Source: Lithospermum erythrorhizon
Taxonomy: Eukaryota > Streptophyta > Magnoliopsida > Boraginales > Boraginaceae
Direction of reading: 5' to 3'
NCBI GenBank assembly: GCA_019722365.1
Contig: JADFUC010001221.1
Location: 247,999-311,998, forward strand
DNA: 64,000 nt
Of the stretch, positions 1 through 13,327 are shown piece by piece. How positions within the stretch are numbered: position 1 is the stretch's first letter; each line of letters starts with the position of its first letter. The notes below the pieces were generated by a model. That model saw nothing but the letters and a program-made list of their open reading frames with translations, was not told the origin of the DNA and made no database searches. Made by a program: the position numbers and the translations under genes.

Positions 1-1565
1 TAGTATTTGTTATTTTATCGTTACTGACGCCGGTATCGGGATATCGCCTATGATTTAAAGAACCGAAGATCATAATGAAAAGGATGTGATCTTTTAATGA
101 AGCAGGTGTTATACAAAGATAGACAAAGCGTGCCGAGGAGAAAGAAGGGAGAAAAGTCACAGCCTGCAAACTCCTGAGGAAAAATGTGACTGGTTTCTTC
201 CCCACACGGCATAATCCTAGATCATGCCCTACCCGTAAAGTAAACTCAAGATCCTTTTGTGCCGACATGCCACCGAGGAAATCGCACTGGATGGCTAAAG
301 AGGTAGCTGAGGATGAGGAAAACACTTCTGATACTATACAAGAGACAGAAACACCAGGTCCCAGAAGATCAGAAAGAGCAAGCAGACCAACTCAAAGGTA
401 TTCTCCATCTGCTAACTTCTTATTGTTAACTCCGACAAAAAGTAGCCTTAGTTATGACGGCAAAGACAACGTGATGATGCGATTAAGTGGGAGTTAGCAA
501 ATGAAAAGAGAGATGGAGCTCGGGCTGATGACAACATGACATGGAGTTGCTAAACTACCGAATAGCCAGTAAAAGAATATCATAATAAATGGGTCTATCG
601 AATCAGAAGAACAGGATGGAAGTAAACGTACAAGGCTCGATTGGTTGTCAAAGGATTTCAACAGAAGGAAGGTATTGACTACACTGAAATATTCTCACCC
701 AGAGTCGTTTAAATACAATTAGAATCGTTTTGGGTTGTAGCAAAGTGAAAATCAGACCTTCATCGCATGATAAAAACTGCTATATGGTGACTTGACGAAA
801 TATACTATGAAGCAACTCCTGGGTTTTGCCAGCGGAAAGAATATTTGGTCTGAATTTCGAAAAGAGCTTGTATGGTTTCGAACAAGCCTGCTGGGTAGCC
901 GAACATAACCTTTGGATAATTTTATGAAGAAGTTCGAAGTTTCAGGATGCGATACCCATCACCGTCAGCATGAAGAGGTTTTGAAAAAGACTATGTTATT
1001 CTACCTTTATGTGGACGAGTATGTTGAGCAGCGGAGCTGATTTGCATAAGATAAATATAAGTCAAGAAAGAGGTATCGCGGGAATTTGCAATGAAGACGA
1101 AGTATTTAAAGCAAATTGGGATGGTAATAATCGTAGATCGATTCTCGAGATTGACATATTGTGAAGAATAATTGGGCAGTGATCGTCGTGGGTTCAACAT
1201 GTCGATGCAAAACCGTAAAGCACTTTGATAGCTGCTCATTTTTCACTATCTCGTAGAACAATCACCCGAGACCGGTAATGATTTAAATATGGCATGACAA
1301 GCGCTTCCATGCCATAAAGAGGGCCTTATGTATGCAATGCAGCGCATTAGACCCGATATCATACGCAAAGTGAGTTGTTAGTAGATATGTCTAACGCAGT
1401 GTAGAGAAATATCAAGCTTGGTGTTGGATTTTAAGATACCCGAATGGTAGGCCGAAAAAGCTTTGTGTTTCCGAAAAATCTGGCACGGGCCGATGGTGAT
1501 ACGTAGATGCCGACAATGGTGGTGATGTCGATAATAGAAAATCTACTATACATGCTGCTCAATGC
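1..1565 (+). mobile_element. Ty1/copia pol remnant (integrase end, RT, RNase H)
   Basis: This is the 3' half of a decayed copia polyprotein; the element begins before the window. Conceptual translation in shifting frames gives the integrase C-terminal/linker region (about 60-450), then reverse transcriptase landmarks: ARLVVKGFQQKEGIDYTEIF near 635-690, a YVDD-box equivalent reading YVDE near 1010, and KDYVILPLYVDEYVE around it. RNase H-like traces such as RPDI follow near 1345-1360. Stop codons and frameshifts occur every few dozen codons, so no functional protein remains. The order integrase-RT-RNase H is diagnostic of Ty1/copia rather than Ty3, and the wording is closest to the TNT1/Tork type. 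The longest uninterrupted piece (186-497) is the linker between integrase and RT. Confidence 0.85.
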
Positions 1566-2545
1566 TTGAGGTACCGCTATTAATGAGATCTAAATCTAAA
1601 CCCATGGGGAGTACTGTCGCTCGCGTTCGAGTATTGCCAAGGCACGTTCTCGGCGAGACGATACGGTTATAAACTCTTTCCGAAAAGAGCTAAATCTTGA
1701 GTACGGTAGTAATATATTGTGCTCATGATAGTCAAAGTTGCTATTTATCCTGCTAAAATTCAGATTTCATGCTGTAACCAAACATATAGACTCCGAGGTA
1801 CCATTTATACGGTTCAGATTGGAGAATGGAGCTCAAGCTCGGTAAGATTCTTTGGGATCAAAATCCAAATTGAGCATAAGCACATAAGGCGAACAAGGGA
1901 GAAACCGGGTTATGCTCAACTTAGTTAACTGTAGAGCTTATAAACCGGGGCGGGCCGCCGCAGTAATGGTGTTTGAAGACGGCATCCGAAAACGCCTTCA
2001 GTTTATCATTGAGGTCAAGACCATTTTTGGCCTCGAGAGTTGTCGGTAGCATCAGACCCCGAGGTCTCGGCCGGGGGTCTCATGCACCGCAAGAGGGCTC
2101 TCAGATAATCGCTCTGTTTCATCGAGAGCTCATCGGAGTGCCCATCGAGACCCCTCGTCTCAATGAGGTCTCGATAAAAATTAAAAGCGCGTAAATCTTT
2201 ATATGGCTTTACCTCTTTGCTGGCCTATTTTAACTCAAGCAGCCAGAAATCTCTTTTCCTATAAATAGACATATGCTTTTCTCTTATAGGCTCCTTTATC
2301 GCCAAAGACTAACATATAAACAACTTCAGAGAGTAATATTATCAATCATCATCAATAATATCATGGCGCTTTGTTTTAGGAATACTAAGTTATGTGATAC
2401 TCTAATTGAAAGCGTCGAAGCTTCATAGGTAATCGTAACAATCTTCCGGTATGGTTTTTAAATGATTTCTCGCAATAAGACGCATTCTTTTCACATCAAG
2501 TGAAACCCTCGTGATAAATTTGTGTATCGTTTATTTTTTCCGCCG
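1566..2545 (+). mobile_element. Probable 3' end and LTR of the copia element
   Basis: This follows the RNase H remnant and is more GC-rich than the flanks. It contains a TATA-box-like TATAAAT at about 2260, as expected for an LTR promoter, and several direct GAGGTCTCG/CATCGAGA-like words at 2000-2180. No clear polypurine tract or TG...CA border could be fixed, so the boundaries are approximate. The reading frame at 1973-2194 is not recognised as a protein and is probably incidental. Confidence 0.4.
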
Positions 2546-2833
2546 CAATTTACTTATTGGCATATTGCTGTTTAGATCACATTAATTTCAGCCATAATCA
2601 CAAATGTAGCTGACATGTATGTGTGAGTGTTCTACAATAAAAAATAATGAGGGAGCGACTTCATTACAATATAAATTAATCAAAGTTCGATTCATTTAAT
2701 ACCAATCGATTTTTAAAATTATGCTTTTTCGACTTGGCTTAAGCAATGCTCAGCCTCTTATTGGTGTGGTGTGGCCCAAACCCACATTTCTTGACAAAAC
2801 TAAACTGGATTGTTTTTATTAGAAGCTATGAAT

Positions 2834-2839
2834 ACGTGG
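2834..2839 (+). promoter_or_regulatory. ABRE-like ACGTGG upstream of dehydrin
   Basis: ACGTGG is the core of the abscisic-acid-responsive element typical of dehydrin promoters. It lies about 155 bp before the dehydrin ATG. An RY-type CATGCA follows at 2854-2859. The position is seen; the regulatory role is inferred from dehydrin promoters in general. No convincing TATA box was found between it and the start codon. Confidence 0.4.
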
Positions 2840-2993
2840 GGAAATCTAAGTTGCATGCAGAAAAAGTTGGTGAGTCATTATCAATTTATCATTGTATTAA
2901 GGTTTGGTTTTTCCAAATAAGCCAAGACATGGGCTTATCTTCAATCAGACTTGAATTTCAAAAAAGAAAAGTGAAGTGTTTTATTTATTTATT

Positions 2994-3215
2994 ATGGAGA
3001 GTAACATAACAAGAATGGGTTACTTAGGAGAAAAATATGAAAATCCAATTGAGTTGGGGGAGGTTGTTGAGGTGAGTGATGAAAATGGTGGTGGTCTTCA
3101 GAATACTAGTAGTGCTGGTGTTGTTGGTGGTGTTACCACTACACAACTACTAGTAACTGGAGATGATGAGCAACAAGGCCAGCTTCATCGATCCACCACT
3201 TCTAGCTCCAGCTCG
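2994..3215 (+). CDS. Dehydrin (SK2-type), exon 1
   Basis: This exon encodes residues 1-74 of a predicted 130-residue dehydrin, a disordered hydrophilic group-2 LEA protein that protects membranes and proteins during desiccation, cold or salt stress. Residues 10-19 (YLGEKYENPI) resemble a degenerate Y-segment. A Gly/Thr/Gln-rich linker follows, and the exon ends inside the phosphorylatable S-segment, LHRSTTSSSSS (residues 64-74). The donor is GTCAGT at 3216, phase 0. Splitting the Ser tract with an intron is the classic position in S-segment dehydrins, and the matching exon lies at 13694. The ATG at 2994 is chosen because the longer frame begins with a non-ATG codon; Met8 is an alternative start. 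An ABRE-like site lies upstream. Confidence 0.82.
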
Positions 3216-3800
3216 GTCAGTACATATAGTAATCGTTCAATTAGTTAAGACTTTTTTTTTTCTATTTTTCCGTATCTAACATTTGACCATCATTAACGCT
3301 GGCTTATTTTATATACTTCCGAATCAAGTCATTAAACATTTTAAATTATTCCTTAAACTTTTTTTACTCTTTTAAATCGCTTTCTCCTCAATTAACTTAT
3401 CATTTTAGATTGTTCCCATGAATTAACACTATTTTTTGGGGATTATTCCCCTAATCAAAAATTTCGATACAATTAAAACACGTCAATTTAGAATAACACA
3501 ACAATTAGATATTTATAGGAAAATTTTAAATAATTAAAGTTAATGGATCAATTTTAATAAAACTTAAAGTATCAAAAAATATTTCTAAAGTATCAAAGAT
3601 AGTTTTAATGTTACTAAAATTTTAAATAATTAAAGACGAATATGACAATCATATTTTGTTCATATATTATTTCGTATCTGCCGTGAGTAGTTGTCATGTG
3701 AGTAGTTAAAAGGTTTTATTCATTTGGCCGATGAAGAAAGTAACATCATGAAAATTAGGTACTAAATACCAAATACTTACATTAACTACTAGGTATTAAA

Positions 3801-4013
3801 TACTCTATTTGTTTCAAAATTTATGATCATCTAAATTTTTTTTTTACTTTTTTATAATAATTGATTATTTATAATTTTAATATACTTTTTTACAATTTCA
3901 ATGTAGTTTTATATTTTCAATGTAAATTTTACAATCTCAATGTAGATTTTCACAATTCCTTAATAAAATACTTTTCATCTAAATAATTATTTATTTTTGA
4001 AACGGAAGAAGTA
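3801..4013. mobile_element. Stowaway-like MITE (copy 1)
   Basis: The left end TACTCTATTTGTTTCAAAAT and the reverse complement of the right end (TACTTCTTCCGTTTCAAAAA) form imperfect terminal inverted repeats with TA at both ends. About 213 bp, AT-rich, non-coding. Internal CAATGTAG words repeat and are shared with the related element at 38895-39144. It lies in the dehydrin intron. Confidence 0.65.
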
Positions 4014-4239
4014 TGTCATATTGATATTAGTCAAATAAAGTATAACCTGTGACATGCTATTGTGATCCAATTGACAATAAACTCTGTTAAACTATATGAC
4101 AACCTTGCAGGCGACAAGTTAAAGACGCCGTTGACCGCTTTTCGCTTTGCAATATTTTAATACAAATTTCACCAAAAATCCATATACTTTAGCAATTTGT
4201 AAACAAATGCGTATCAACCTAAAATAATAATATTAACAC

Positions 4240-6148
4240 CTCTCTTTAAACAATGTTTGATTTGATATATGAAACACAATTACAAATGTATATCAATCAA
4301 ATAATGATACAATCAACGCGAAGATAAACAACTTTCTTTAATTTATCAAATCAAATCCACAAATAGAAACTTAGATAACTTTACTTTATAATATATGTTT
4401 AATTATAGACACCAATATCACAATCAAGACATAATAGAATCCTAGCAATAATATGAATACAAAGCAAAGAGTGTGGTTAAGATTTGAACTCTATTACCTG
4501 CTTACTCTATGGGCTCACCAATCTACATCCCGACCCAAAGCCTTCCTACCTTGTGGTCTCTTCTTTAGAAATTTACTAGGACTGCATTTCTTCAAAAAAG
4601 GCGAGCCGAACCAACGCATAAACCCTCAGGTCAAGTACAAGGAACCAAGTTCTATACTATACCGGATTTCAACGCTTAACTCCTCAAGTAGCAACCTAAC
4701 TCACCACTTAGGATTTCAACCTAATACACCACTAAGAACCCAAGGAATCACCCTGAGACAACCCTATCGTTTTTCTGAGTATGCACCCACTACCTCGAGC
4801 ATTCTATGTCTTGTTGCTTGAGCACTAGCCTCAACACTATGGGCGTCCCCGATTCCTAGCTCGAGTGCCTTCACAACACCGCTAACTTAATAGGATATCT
4901 CTTTATGTAAATAGAGAGATTATTTTTTTTCTCCCAATCTAAAAACGCTTCCCAATGTTATAATAGATTACAAATATTTAGCACAACTTATAACTCCTTA
5001 ATTGAGTAGATAATTAATTAAAGCCATTTAACTCTTGTTGAGTATATATGATATCAGTTTAAGCCAATCTCCTTTGGAATATGAATGTTTAGTATCTCTA
5101 GACGATGAATTTTCCTCTCGAGTAATTTTATCAGCACTTTGTATATTCTTTTCTTTAGCTTTTAATCTGCTTGAAAATTATGAATCAAACCTACCAAAAC
5201 ACTTTTTCAATAATAATTGAAGCATAATCTATGGGAGTTTTATTATTTCAAACAGAGATTTCGTCTTAGATTTGATGTAAAAATGTTGTACAAGTGCTTA
5301 GAAAGAAATGAGTTTTGGGGCGCTTAAATGGTTTAAATTGAGTCAAACGGTCATATTCTCGAGCAGCCATAGAGCGCTCCATCGAGATCGCATCGACAAT
5401 GGATGAACTTGCGTAAAGTTTACTCAGCCTTCATCGAGACCCACATCATCGCTCCATCTGCATTCTCGCACACCCGCACACGACGCGGTCACGATGGTGA
5501 AACTTGATACATAATTTCCCGTTTCGTTATAACTTCGATTTGACTATTCAAAATGCATTGGAAAGCTATTTTGAAACCTTTTTAGAATATAGGATCAAAC
5601 TTGGGAATTTCTTATTTTGACAAATACTATTTTAAGATATAAATATTTTGATAAACATTTTGTTAAAAATTACTCTCATTTAAAGGCTTTAATCAAATCA
5701 AAGAAGAAAAGAAAAGTAAAGGTTCAAGCCAGACTTTTACCTTCCGGCTTGCTTTCAAGGCCCGTCTCTTCCAATTTGATTCTTTGTTATCTCTTCTTCA
5801 ATACTTCTTGGTTCTTTCATAATCGGTAAATCAACGAGTCTTCATCTTCAACGTCATTCTTTTCTTTAAGCTTATTCAAGTCCTCAATGACTAGTGGGTG
5901 GTTGATCCTACTTCACCACACTTCATCTTTAAGCTCATCAATAATGCATTTTCACCTCGAGGCTCATGAGCTTTCTTCATTGTCTTCAATGCTTGATCTT
6001 GTGCTTACTTGATATGACTATCAACATTACGTCGGAGAAGCACCTTTTTAACATGTCTATGAAATAAAACACTTGCGTTCACATGTTACATAGTAAATCA
6101 ATATTTAAGTCATCATTAAAACAAGGTGTACCGACTCGTAGACCAACA
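4240..6148 (-). repeat. Left LTR (3' LTR) of the intronic element
   Basis: Diverged copy of 10785-13327. It ends at CCAACA (6143-6148), followed by the polypurine-tract complement. The left border is uncertain; similarity to the other LTR begins around 4240-4260. It lacks the solo LTR inserted in the right copy, which defines the empty target site. Confidence 0.65.
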
Positions 6149-9100
6149 AACTCTCCCCTTTTGACGATTTACAAAACTCACGCCAAACACTATAAACCAA
6201 ATATGATTGGCAGCACGCTTTGCTTAAAACCATATGCTAGATAAGAAGATCAATATGAAGCACCTAATCATGTGAATTTCATGGTTTCACACACATTCTC
6301 TCCCTTTATATCACATAAAAAAGGTACAAATTAAGCACTATTAGATACCACACACTTGGCTAATCAACGATAGTAACGTAGTTTATCAAATGTTTCATAC
6401 AACAAGCAGCACATATACAATGAAATATAATGCAAGTGTATACGACATCACACAAAAAACCTTTCAAGGTATAATCGAAAAGGTCCAAGAATAAGAACAA
6501 GTGATGTCAAACATATGTCATCAAAATATCAAATCAAGAACAACGACATATGATAAAATATTACTTCAATTCTCTCTTTTAAAAAGTTTGAAAAACTCAA
6601 AAGCGAATAATTAATAGGATCGTCCCTCAAATAAAGTTATCAACGGGAAAGAAGATCATGTTGTCAATCTGCCCTCAAACAAAAAGTTCTCTAGTGCCCC
6701 AAGTACACATCACTGAAAAGTAAGAGTCCCCGATCTAGTTTGGATTTCACTGACAAACTATCAGAACAAAGATGATATGTACGGTAAAATTATTTCATTG
6801 TTTAAGAACGAAAACATTTGAAATCATATGGCATAAAGTTATTAGACACAAGTGGTTTTAACAAAACTTGTTAAACGAAAAAATAAGTATAAGTATTTGT
6901 TAAACAGCTGGAGCTAGAAATTAATGTCTTAAGGATTAAAATGGTTTTGATGTCAAGCCAACTTTAGTGAAAAGCCTCTCATATACTAAAGTACATATCT
7001 GTGAAAGCAATCACAATAACTTTCAAACAGCCAAGTTTAAATAAAAATTTAAAGCATATTTTGAGTGGAAAGTTACTAATCAATCTAGCAAATTCCTCTT
7101 CAAAAAGAGTCATAGGGAGACATGAAGAATAGTGATTTATGATAAGTCATAAGAGATGTATTTAAGATAAATATTTTGGTAAGTCATAAGAATAGTTTTG
7201 AAATACATCTCAAATGATAAGTAAGTCAAATACTCATGAAAGAATAGATTCCAAAGAATAAATTATATAAGATATTTTTCAAACCAATTAAATTTTGGAA
7301 ATCAATTTTAAACACGTGGTTGAAACAAAATACCTACCAAAAGGTAAGTGTCTGCTGCATAAGATTTAAAAAAAAAAGAATTATTATCCACTTTTCTTGT
7401 ACAAGCCGATAAAAAATATTAAAAATAAAATAATATTGCTTCGTCTTAAAACAAAGTTAAGAAGAAATTTGTGAAAACGGAGTTTTAAGAATAACAAAAA
7501 TATTCAAAGCAATTAAATACATATGAAATTTAGAAATGGAGTTTGAACAACTCATCATAATCTCGAATTGTCACGACTACATCAAGCCTCGCATATTTAA
7601 TGTATGCAATGCCCACGTAGACAATATCTTCTTGAAAGATCAATCAATTGACTTTCATGAGATTAGAGACATTCAAAAGTAATTAAATACATATGAAGTC
7701 TTAAGGCACTCCTCCTCCTCACATAGAACATATAAATGGAGTCTTAAGGCATGATTCCCCCTCACATAGGGCATATATCATATATAAGCATTTAAATCAT
7801 GTTTTAGGCATAAGTACCCCTCAATCGGGCAAGTAAGACAATTAAGAAGCCTCAAAAAATATGAAACACTCTCAACCAAAATATTTAAGCAAAAATATCA
7901 GAACAGATACTAAGCCGAGACAACGGAACCCAAAAACCATTAAGCTCAAATATAGATATCACAATAATGCACACATGAGACCATGATGAGCATATACAAC
8001 ATGTAATCAATTACTCAAAATAGCACATAATAATGAAGAATAACGTGTTGTAGATTTTAGAGTTCCCAAATAAAAGTACGTTCAATATGGAATATTAAAA
8101 TATAAAGTAAACACATTTTTCATATTGCATGATATAGCTTAAGAATAGTAAACATAGACACAAAAGATAAATAATGTAAGATACTAAGTCATGAACAACA
8201 AGAGCATGGTATCCTTAAACATACTTTGAAGTCCCTTTTTCGAAAGTATTTAAACATTTTAAGCAAGGGTAATGGATCGATTTAAAATATCAAACCATTT
8301 TCAAGCATGAGCATGAACCCATCCCAACTCAAGTTGAAAAATCCAACAAACTCATGTAATCATATTAAGTATATTTGGTCCCAAACAACATGATATTTCT
8401 TATTGCATAAACAATGCAATGCATATAACCATGTCAATATAGATGAGCAATACAAAAATAAAATATGAGCATGGTTCAAAGATATTGTAATCATGATATG
8501 CAAGATATCATGATTGTGCATGAAATAGCGTGAATGCACATAAATTATATGTCATATATGTCATACAACAAGAATGATGAGGTTAAATCATATTAAAAAA
8601 GGTTAAAATAAAATAAGATAAGATTTAGAAATACTTCATCCAAAAAGCTTTTTTTTTCCTTTAAATATTTTCTCTTATCATTTGAATGATTTTATCATTT
8701 GCTTATGCGGCTACATTTTTTATTCATTTCCTTAAAGCTTTATTTTTAAAGCATGTCTCTCATGGATTTTTATATTTGTCTTCTTGCTTGGCTTTAACAT
8801 TTGATTCTCCCGTTCTAGCCCGAGCGATCTCTACATAATTTTAGTCTACAATGAGCTACAACATTAAGCCTGGAGAGGCGTTATCCAATATATTGGATCC
8901 ATATTATAAAGATCACAATCTATCACTAATCACTTTTAAAAAGTCACCATGTGAAATGTGGTTCACAAAGCATATTCATATAAGAACAACACATTTCACA
9001 AGTATCATTCACACATGATCACAAATAGCAAGAAACATATTTAACAAGTGATTTATTAAAACTATAAAGATCATGCTAGTACGCATAATGGAAGCATGAA

Positions 9101-10784
9101 TACTACATATGATAAAGCATGAATATTTCATATTTATAGGCTCAAATCAAGACTCAAGTAAATATAATAGTTTTAGCCGCATAAAGTCGGTTATTTAAAG
9201 CATATAAATATGTAAGCTCGAGGTAGTACGGTAATAAGCATGACATATCATAATCTTTTAGCTTACCAATCATGTCGCATAAGACAAGATAATGTCAAGG
9301 AGACTACAAAAATAAGACATATAAAAGCTAAATCTTTAAGAGTTGACTTTCGACGAAGTTTTGAAAACGAATGTTTTGGATAAAAAAGTTTTTCATGCAA
9401 TGAAAATGATTTATGTAAAAATACATTTTAACACAACAAAACTAAACAAATCAAAACTCACATATATTCAATTTGCATAAAAGAGCATGTAAATCTTAAA
9501 ACATATAGAATAAACGATAAAGACATGCATAGACATATAACATAATGCAAATAGATACATATGATTCATCAAATCACCCCTCGAACAAAAATTCTCTTAG
9601 GGATGGTAATGTGGTTAAGGCTCATAACTTCATTCCTCGAACAAAATTTCTCTTAGGAATGAAAAATAACTAAACAAGTATGAAAATATCATATAAAATA
9701 ATGGTAACAACCAATTATACTTATAAGGCACAAACCATATATAAAGGCGTAATGATAACCAAGATTAGAAGATACAAACTTTTAATGCATAATGGTTACC
9801 GCCATCCCTTAATATTCCAAGAAGCCTCAATGATCATCATTCCTTGTACTCCTCGATTTATAGATCAATCAATAGGCCTTGGTATCCAAATCTTTTGGGT
9901 CCATTGAGGTTAGTTTTCGAGCCCTTTACTACCCATATAATTTGTGAACCTTTAATATTTCTTTGGGTAGGCAATCAAATTATCCGCCCATTTTTTTCCA
10001 CAATAAAAACATGTAATACATTTAGGTGTGTGTGGTGGACAATCATGGCAATCATGTGAATGGTGTACATGTTTAAGCATATGAACATTTTCAACACATG
10101 TATCATAATCAATCACATTATACATATTAATGTTCATCATGTCATATTCTTCATATCTAAAAGATTCAATACAATTAGGAACATCATATGAAGATACAAC
10201 ATTTTCCTTATCATGATTTTCTATAGAATAATCAATTGAAATATGATCATGTATCAAAGTTCAAGAAATTCAAAACATATTCTTCATAGATGGAGCATTT
10301 TCTATTAAAATCATCGTATGAAAATATTTGTTCATGCTCATTTTGAAAACAAGAGTCATATTCAAACTTATATTTTGTTTTTGAATTATTTTCACTTATC
10401 AGCAAAAGCGTAGGGAAAGATGAGATTAAATAGTTTTTATAAAATTTTAGCTCATGTGACATCTCATCAAGTATCTCAAGAGATGAACTATTACTCACAC
10501 ACAAAGAATACTTAAATCATTAATCGATTTATTGTTTAATTCTTTGAAATGAATAAGAGAAGAGCATACCATCGAAATCAATTATTGACACTACCTGCTT
10601 CTTCTACAATTTCAAATATCAGATATACCTCCATATTCTCATTCCAAGACATCCCATAAATTTTTAGCTCAATTGCATTTGGGGACACTCGCTCTCATAA
10701 CATCATCAAAGGAGTTCATGATCCAAGTTTTGCATTTTCTATCCAATTGTTTCTTCGACAATTTCTGGAGTTCATGATCCAATT
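6149..10784 (-). mobile_element. Interior of the intronic LTR element, mostly non-coding
   Basis: AT-rich and without recognisable pol. Two minus frames, 10247-10504 and 9952-10257, lie next to the 5' LTR. The second contains CHDC...CITCFYCGKKW, reminiscent of a gag zinc knuckle (CX2C) with the His and final Cys lost. Short local repeats occur: ACTCCTCCTCCTCACATAG/ATTCCCCCTCACATAG at about 7706-7775, and two ~28-bp TCGAACAAAA(A)TTCTCTTAGG copies at 9577-9603 and 9636-9657. Before the right LTR, TTCATGATCC at 10771-10780 may be a decayed PBS complement. Confidence 0.45.
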
Positions 10785-13327
10785 TTTGGGCCTTTTTCTA
10801 TCCAATTTTTTGACAAACAAATTTTCTTGATATACGAACTACAATTCAAATACAAATCAAATAAACAATATAATTTAATCAATGCGAAATAAACAATTAA
10901 GTCTAATCGTCAAATCTATTACGAAGATATAGAAAACATATATGTAATTAACCTTACGCTTTTAAACCATTATATGCACGTGTACAATAATTAATATCAC
11001 ATCTGCTATTATAATGGAATCCTAGAACTTCTAGCATATGATAATATAAACAATAAGTAAAGAGTAAGGAAAAAGACGCAAACTCTATTACACGGTAAGT
11101 TTTTAACAGGTTCGCTAATCTACATCCCGACTCAAGGCTTCCCACCTTAGCTTCTTGTAAACCACCAGACGGCATTTCTTCAAAAGTTGGTGAAGTCCTA
11201 ACCAACTCTGGCCAAATAACTTGTATCACACAAGGAACCAAGCTACACCACATCAGATTTCAACTCCTAACTCCGTTAGAACCTAAGCGACCACTTAGAT
11301 TTCGTTAACTTCTAAGATAATCACTAAGAACCCAAAGAATCATCCTAGAATATCAACCATATCAAGCAAGAGATGCAAATATACTACCTCAAGCACTTTA
11401 TGATAATCCTAATTAAATGGGTCAACTGAGATCAGCTCCAAGATCGTCCTTCAAGACGGATCGTAATGAGGAACCGACAAATGACCTGGCCCTACGGTGG
11501 CCCGTAAGAGACCGTTAAGATTAACGGCTTGATTCAGCTTCCCATTAAAGAGTGCAATTAAGTCCGTAATTATTTAGTCCATAATGAAATAAAATCACAA
11601 TCAAATAATGAAGGAGTTACTCGCTCGGCCAAAGTAAATCATCTGAGTAAACTATAAAAGTTAAACCTTGAGGCCAAATCATGACGCTCTCACTTCTGAC
11701 AATTCAAATACTCTCTTTTCAAAACTAAACTCTTCGATACTTTAATCGACTTGGATCGTCAAGTATTTCCGGGCGGAAACCGATCCTTTTTTTGTAGGAA
11801 CTCTCATTTGGATCCAAAGTATAAAGCTCGGGGACTTGAGGATTTCGCGATCCGCCCAAAGACCGAAAAGCGACCGCATCTCACTCTATGTCCATTGCTT
11901 TGCCACCAGCCTCAACACCACGGTAATCTCCCCAATTCCTAACTCTGAGTGTTTCCTCATAACACCTCGACCCTCGCCTCTAAGATGGAAGATCAAATCC
12001 TAACTAAATAGATACTTTATAAACGGAGATTGGCTATTTTATCCCAATCTAAACAAATGCTCCCTCAATGAGAATAAGGATTACAACTACTTAGGCACAA
12101 CTTATAACTCCTCGATTGAAAGGTAGAATAAATTGAAGTCAGATAGAACTCCTTGTCGAGTAGATATGATATCAAGCTCGGTTTGAATCTCCTCGAATAA
12201 TAATGTTTAATATCTCGAGATGAATTTTCCTCGAGCAAATTTATCAAACATTTGTATGCTCCTTTCTTTAGCCTTTAACTGCTTTGAATAAATTATTATG
12301 AATCAAACCCAACTAAATTTTTTTTCAATAATCTAATTGCAAAGGATAAATCTATGAGAGTTTTAATTGCTCAAAATGAGAGATTTTGATCTTAGATCAT
12401 GTAAAATGTCAGGTCATGCTTAGAAAGAAACGCAGTCTGAGCGGGTTTAAATGGTGTAAAATCGAGCCTCAAATCCAAGCATATTCTCGAGCAGAAGCAT
12501 CGAAATGTTTCCATCGAAATAATGGATTTAACCAGAACTATCGAGCCCCACATCGAGCGCTTCCATCGAGATTGGTATCGAAAGGCTCCATCGAGATCGG
12601 CATCGAGTGCTGGATGAACTTATAGAAAGTTTACTCAGCTTCATCGAGCCCCATATCGAGTGCTCCATCGACCCTCGCATACGACGCAGTCGCGATGCGA
12701 AACTTGATACATAATTTCTCGCTTCGTTATAACTCCGATTTTGATGATTCAAAATGCATTGGAAAGGTCTTTTCAAACCCTTTTAGAATATGAGATAAAA
12801 CTTGGGAATTTCTTATTTTGACTAATATCATTTTAAGATATAAATATTTTGATAAACGTTGCTCAAAATTACTTACTAGAAGTCTTCAATCAAATCAAAG
12901 AAGAAAAAGCGGCAGTTCAAGCCGACTTTTACCTTGTCAAGGAATTATTGTCCCTTTTATCTTCATTCTTGGGTATCTCTTCTTCATTACTTCATTCTTT
13001 CACGACCGTAAATGAACGACTCTTTTCATCTTCAACGCCATTCTTTCTTTAAGCTTCTTCAAGCTCAATGATTAAATGGGCCAAGGATCCTACTTTCACC
13101 ACATTTACCTTTAAGCTCATCCATAACGTATTTTCACCTCGAGGCTCAAGTGAGCTGTTAATTATCTTCTAAATGCCCTGATTCAGGCTTACTGATGCTA
13201 CTATCAACATTACATCGGAAGCACCTTTCTAACACGCCTATAAATAAAACACTTCAAGGCTCACATGTTACACAAGAATCAACGTTGCTCATTATTAAAA
13301 CAAGGTATACGAACTTGTAGTCCTACA
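10785..13327 (-). repeat. Right LTR (5' LTR) of the intronic element
   Basis: Diverged copy of the left LTR, ending in CCTACA at 13327. It is longer than the left copy mainly because a 483-bp solo LTR of another family is inserted at 11401. The left border is approximate. Confidence 0.65.
11401..11883 (+). mobile_element. Solo LTR nested in the right LTR, with TSD
   Basis: 483 bp beginning TGATAATCCT and ending CGCATCTCA, that is TG...CA. It is flanked by CTTTA (11396-11400) and CTCTA (11884-11888), a 5-bp target-site duplication with one mismatch. The related uninterrupted site in the left LTR reads ATTCTATGTC near 4801-4810. There is no internal region, so this is a solo LTR. TATA-like CTATAAAAG occurs at about 11652. 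The same family occurs in reverse orientation at 57790. Confidence 0.75.

Larger units (their letters stand above)
4240..13327 (-). mobile_element. Large LTR retroelement in dehydrin intron (LARD-like)
   Basis: Two diverged direct copies of about 1.9 and 2.5 kb flank a 4.6-kb interior. Shared landmarks include the CATCGAG-rich block (5390-5460 and 12500-12680), the stretch ending in AAATGCATTGGAAAG (5552 and 12752), and the ACATTACRTCGG region near the right ends. On + the LTRs end in CCAACA/CCTACA. Right after the left LTR is CTCCCCTTTTGAC (6151-6165), the complement of a polypurine tract, so the element is minus-oriented. Cys-rich frames at 9952-10504 on minus sit where gag should be, but no pol was recognisable. 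It could be a non-autonomous LARD or a very decayed copia element. The left border is approximate and no TSD was fixed. Confidence 0.7.

Noticed and set aside
9680..10059. Overlapping + frames inside the intronic element
   Set aside because: The opposite strand carries the gag-like Cys-rich frame; the + frames have no recognised motif.
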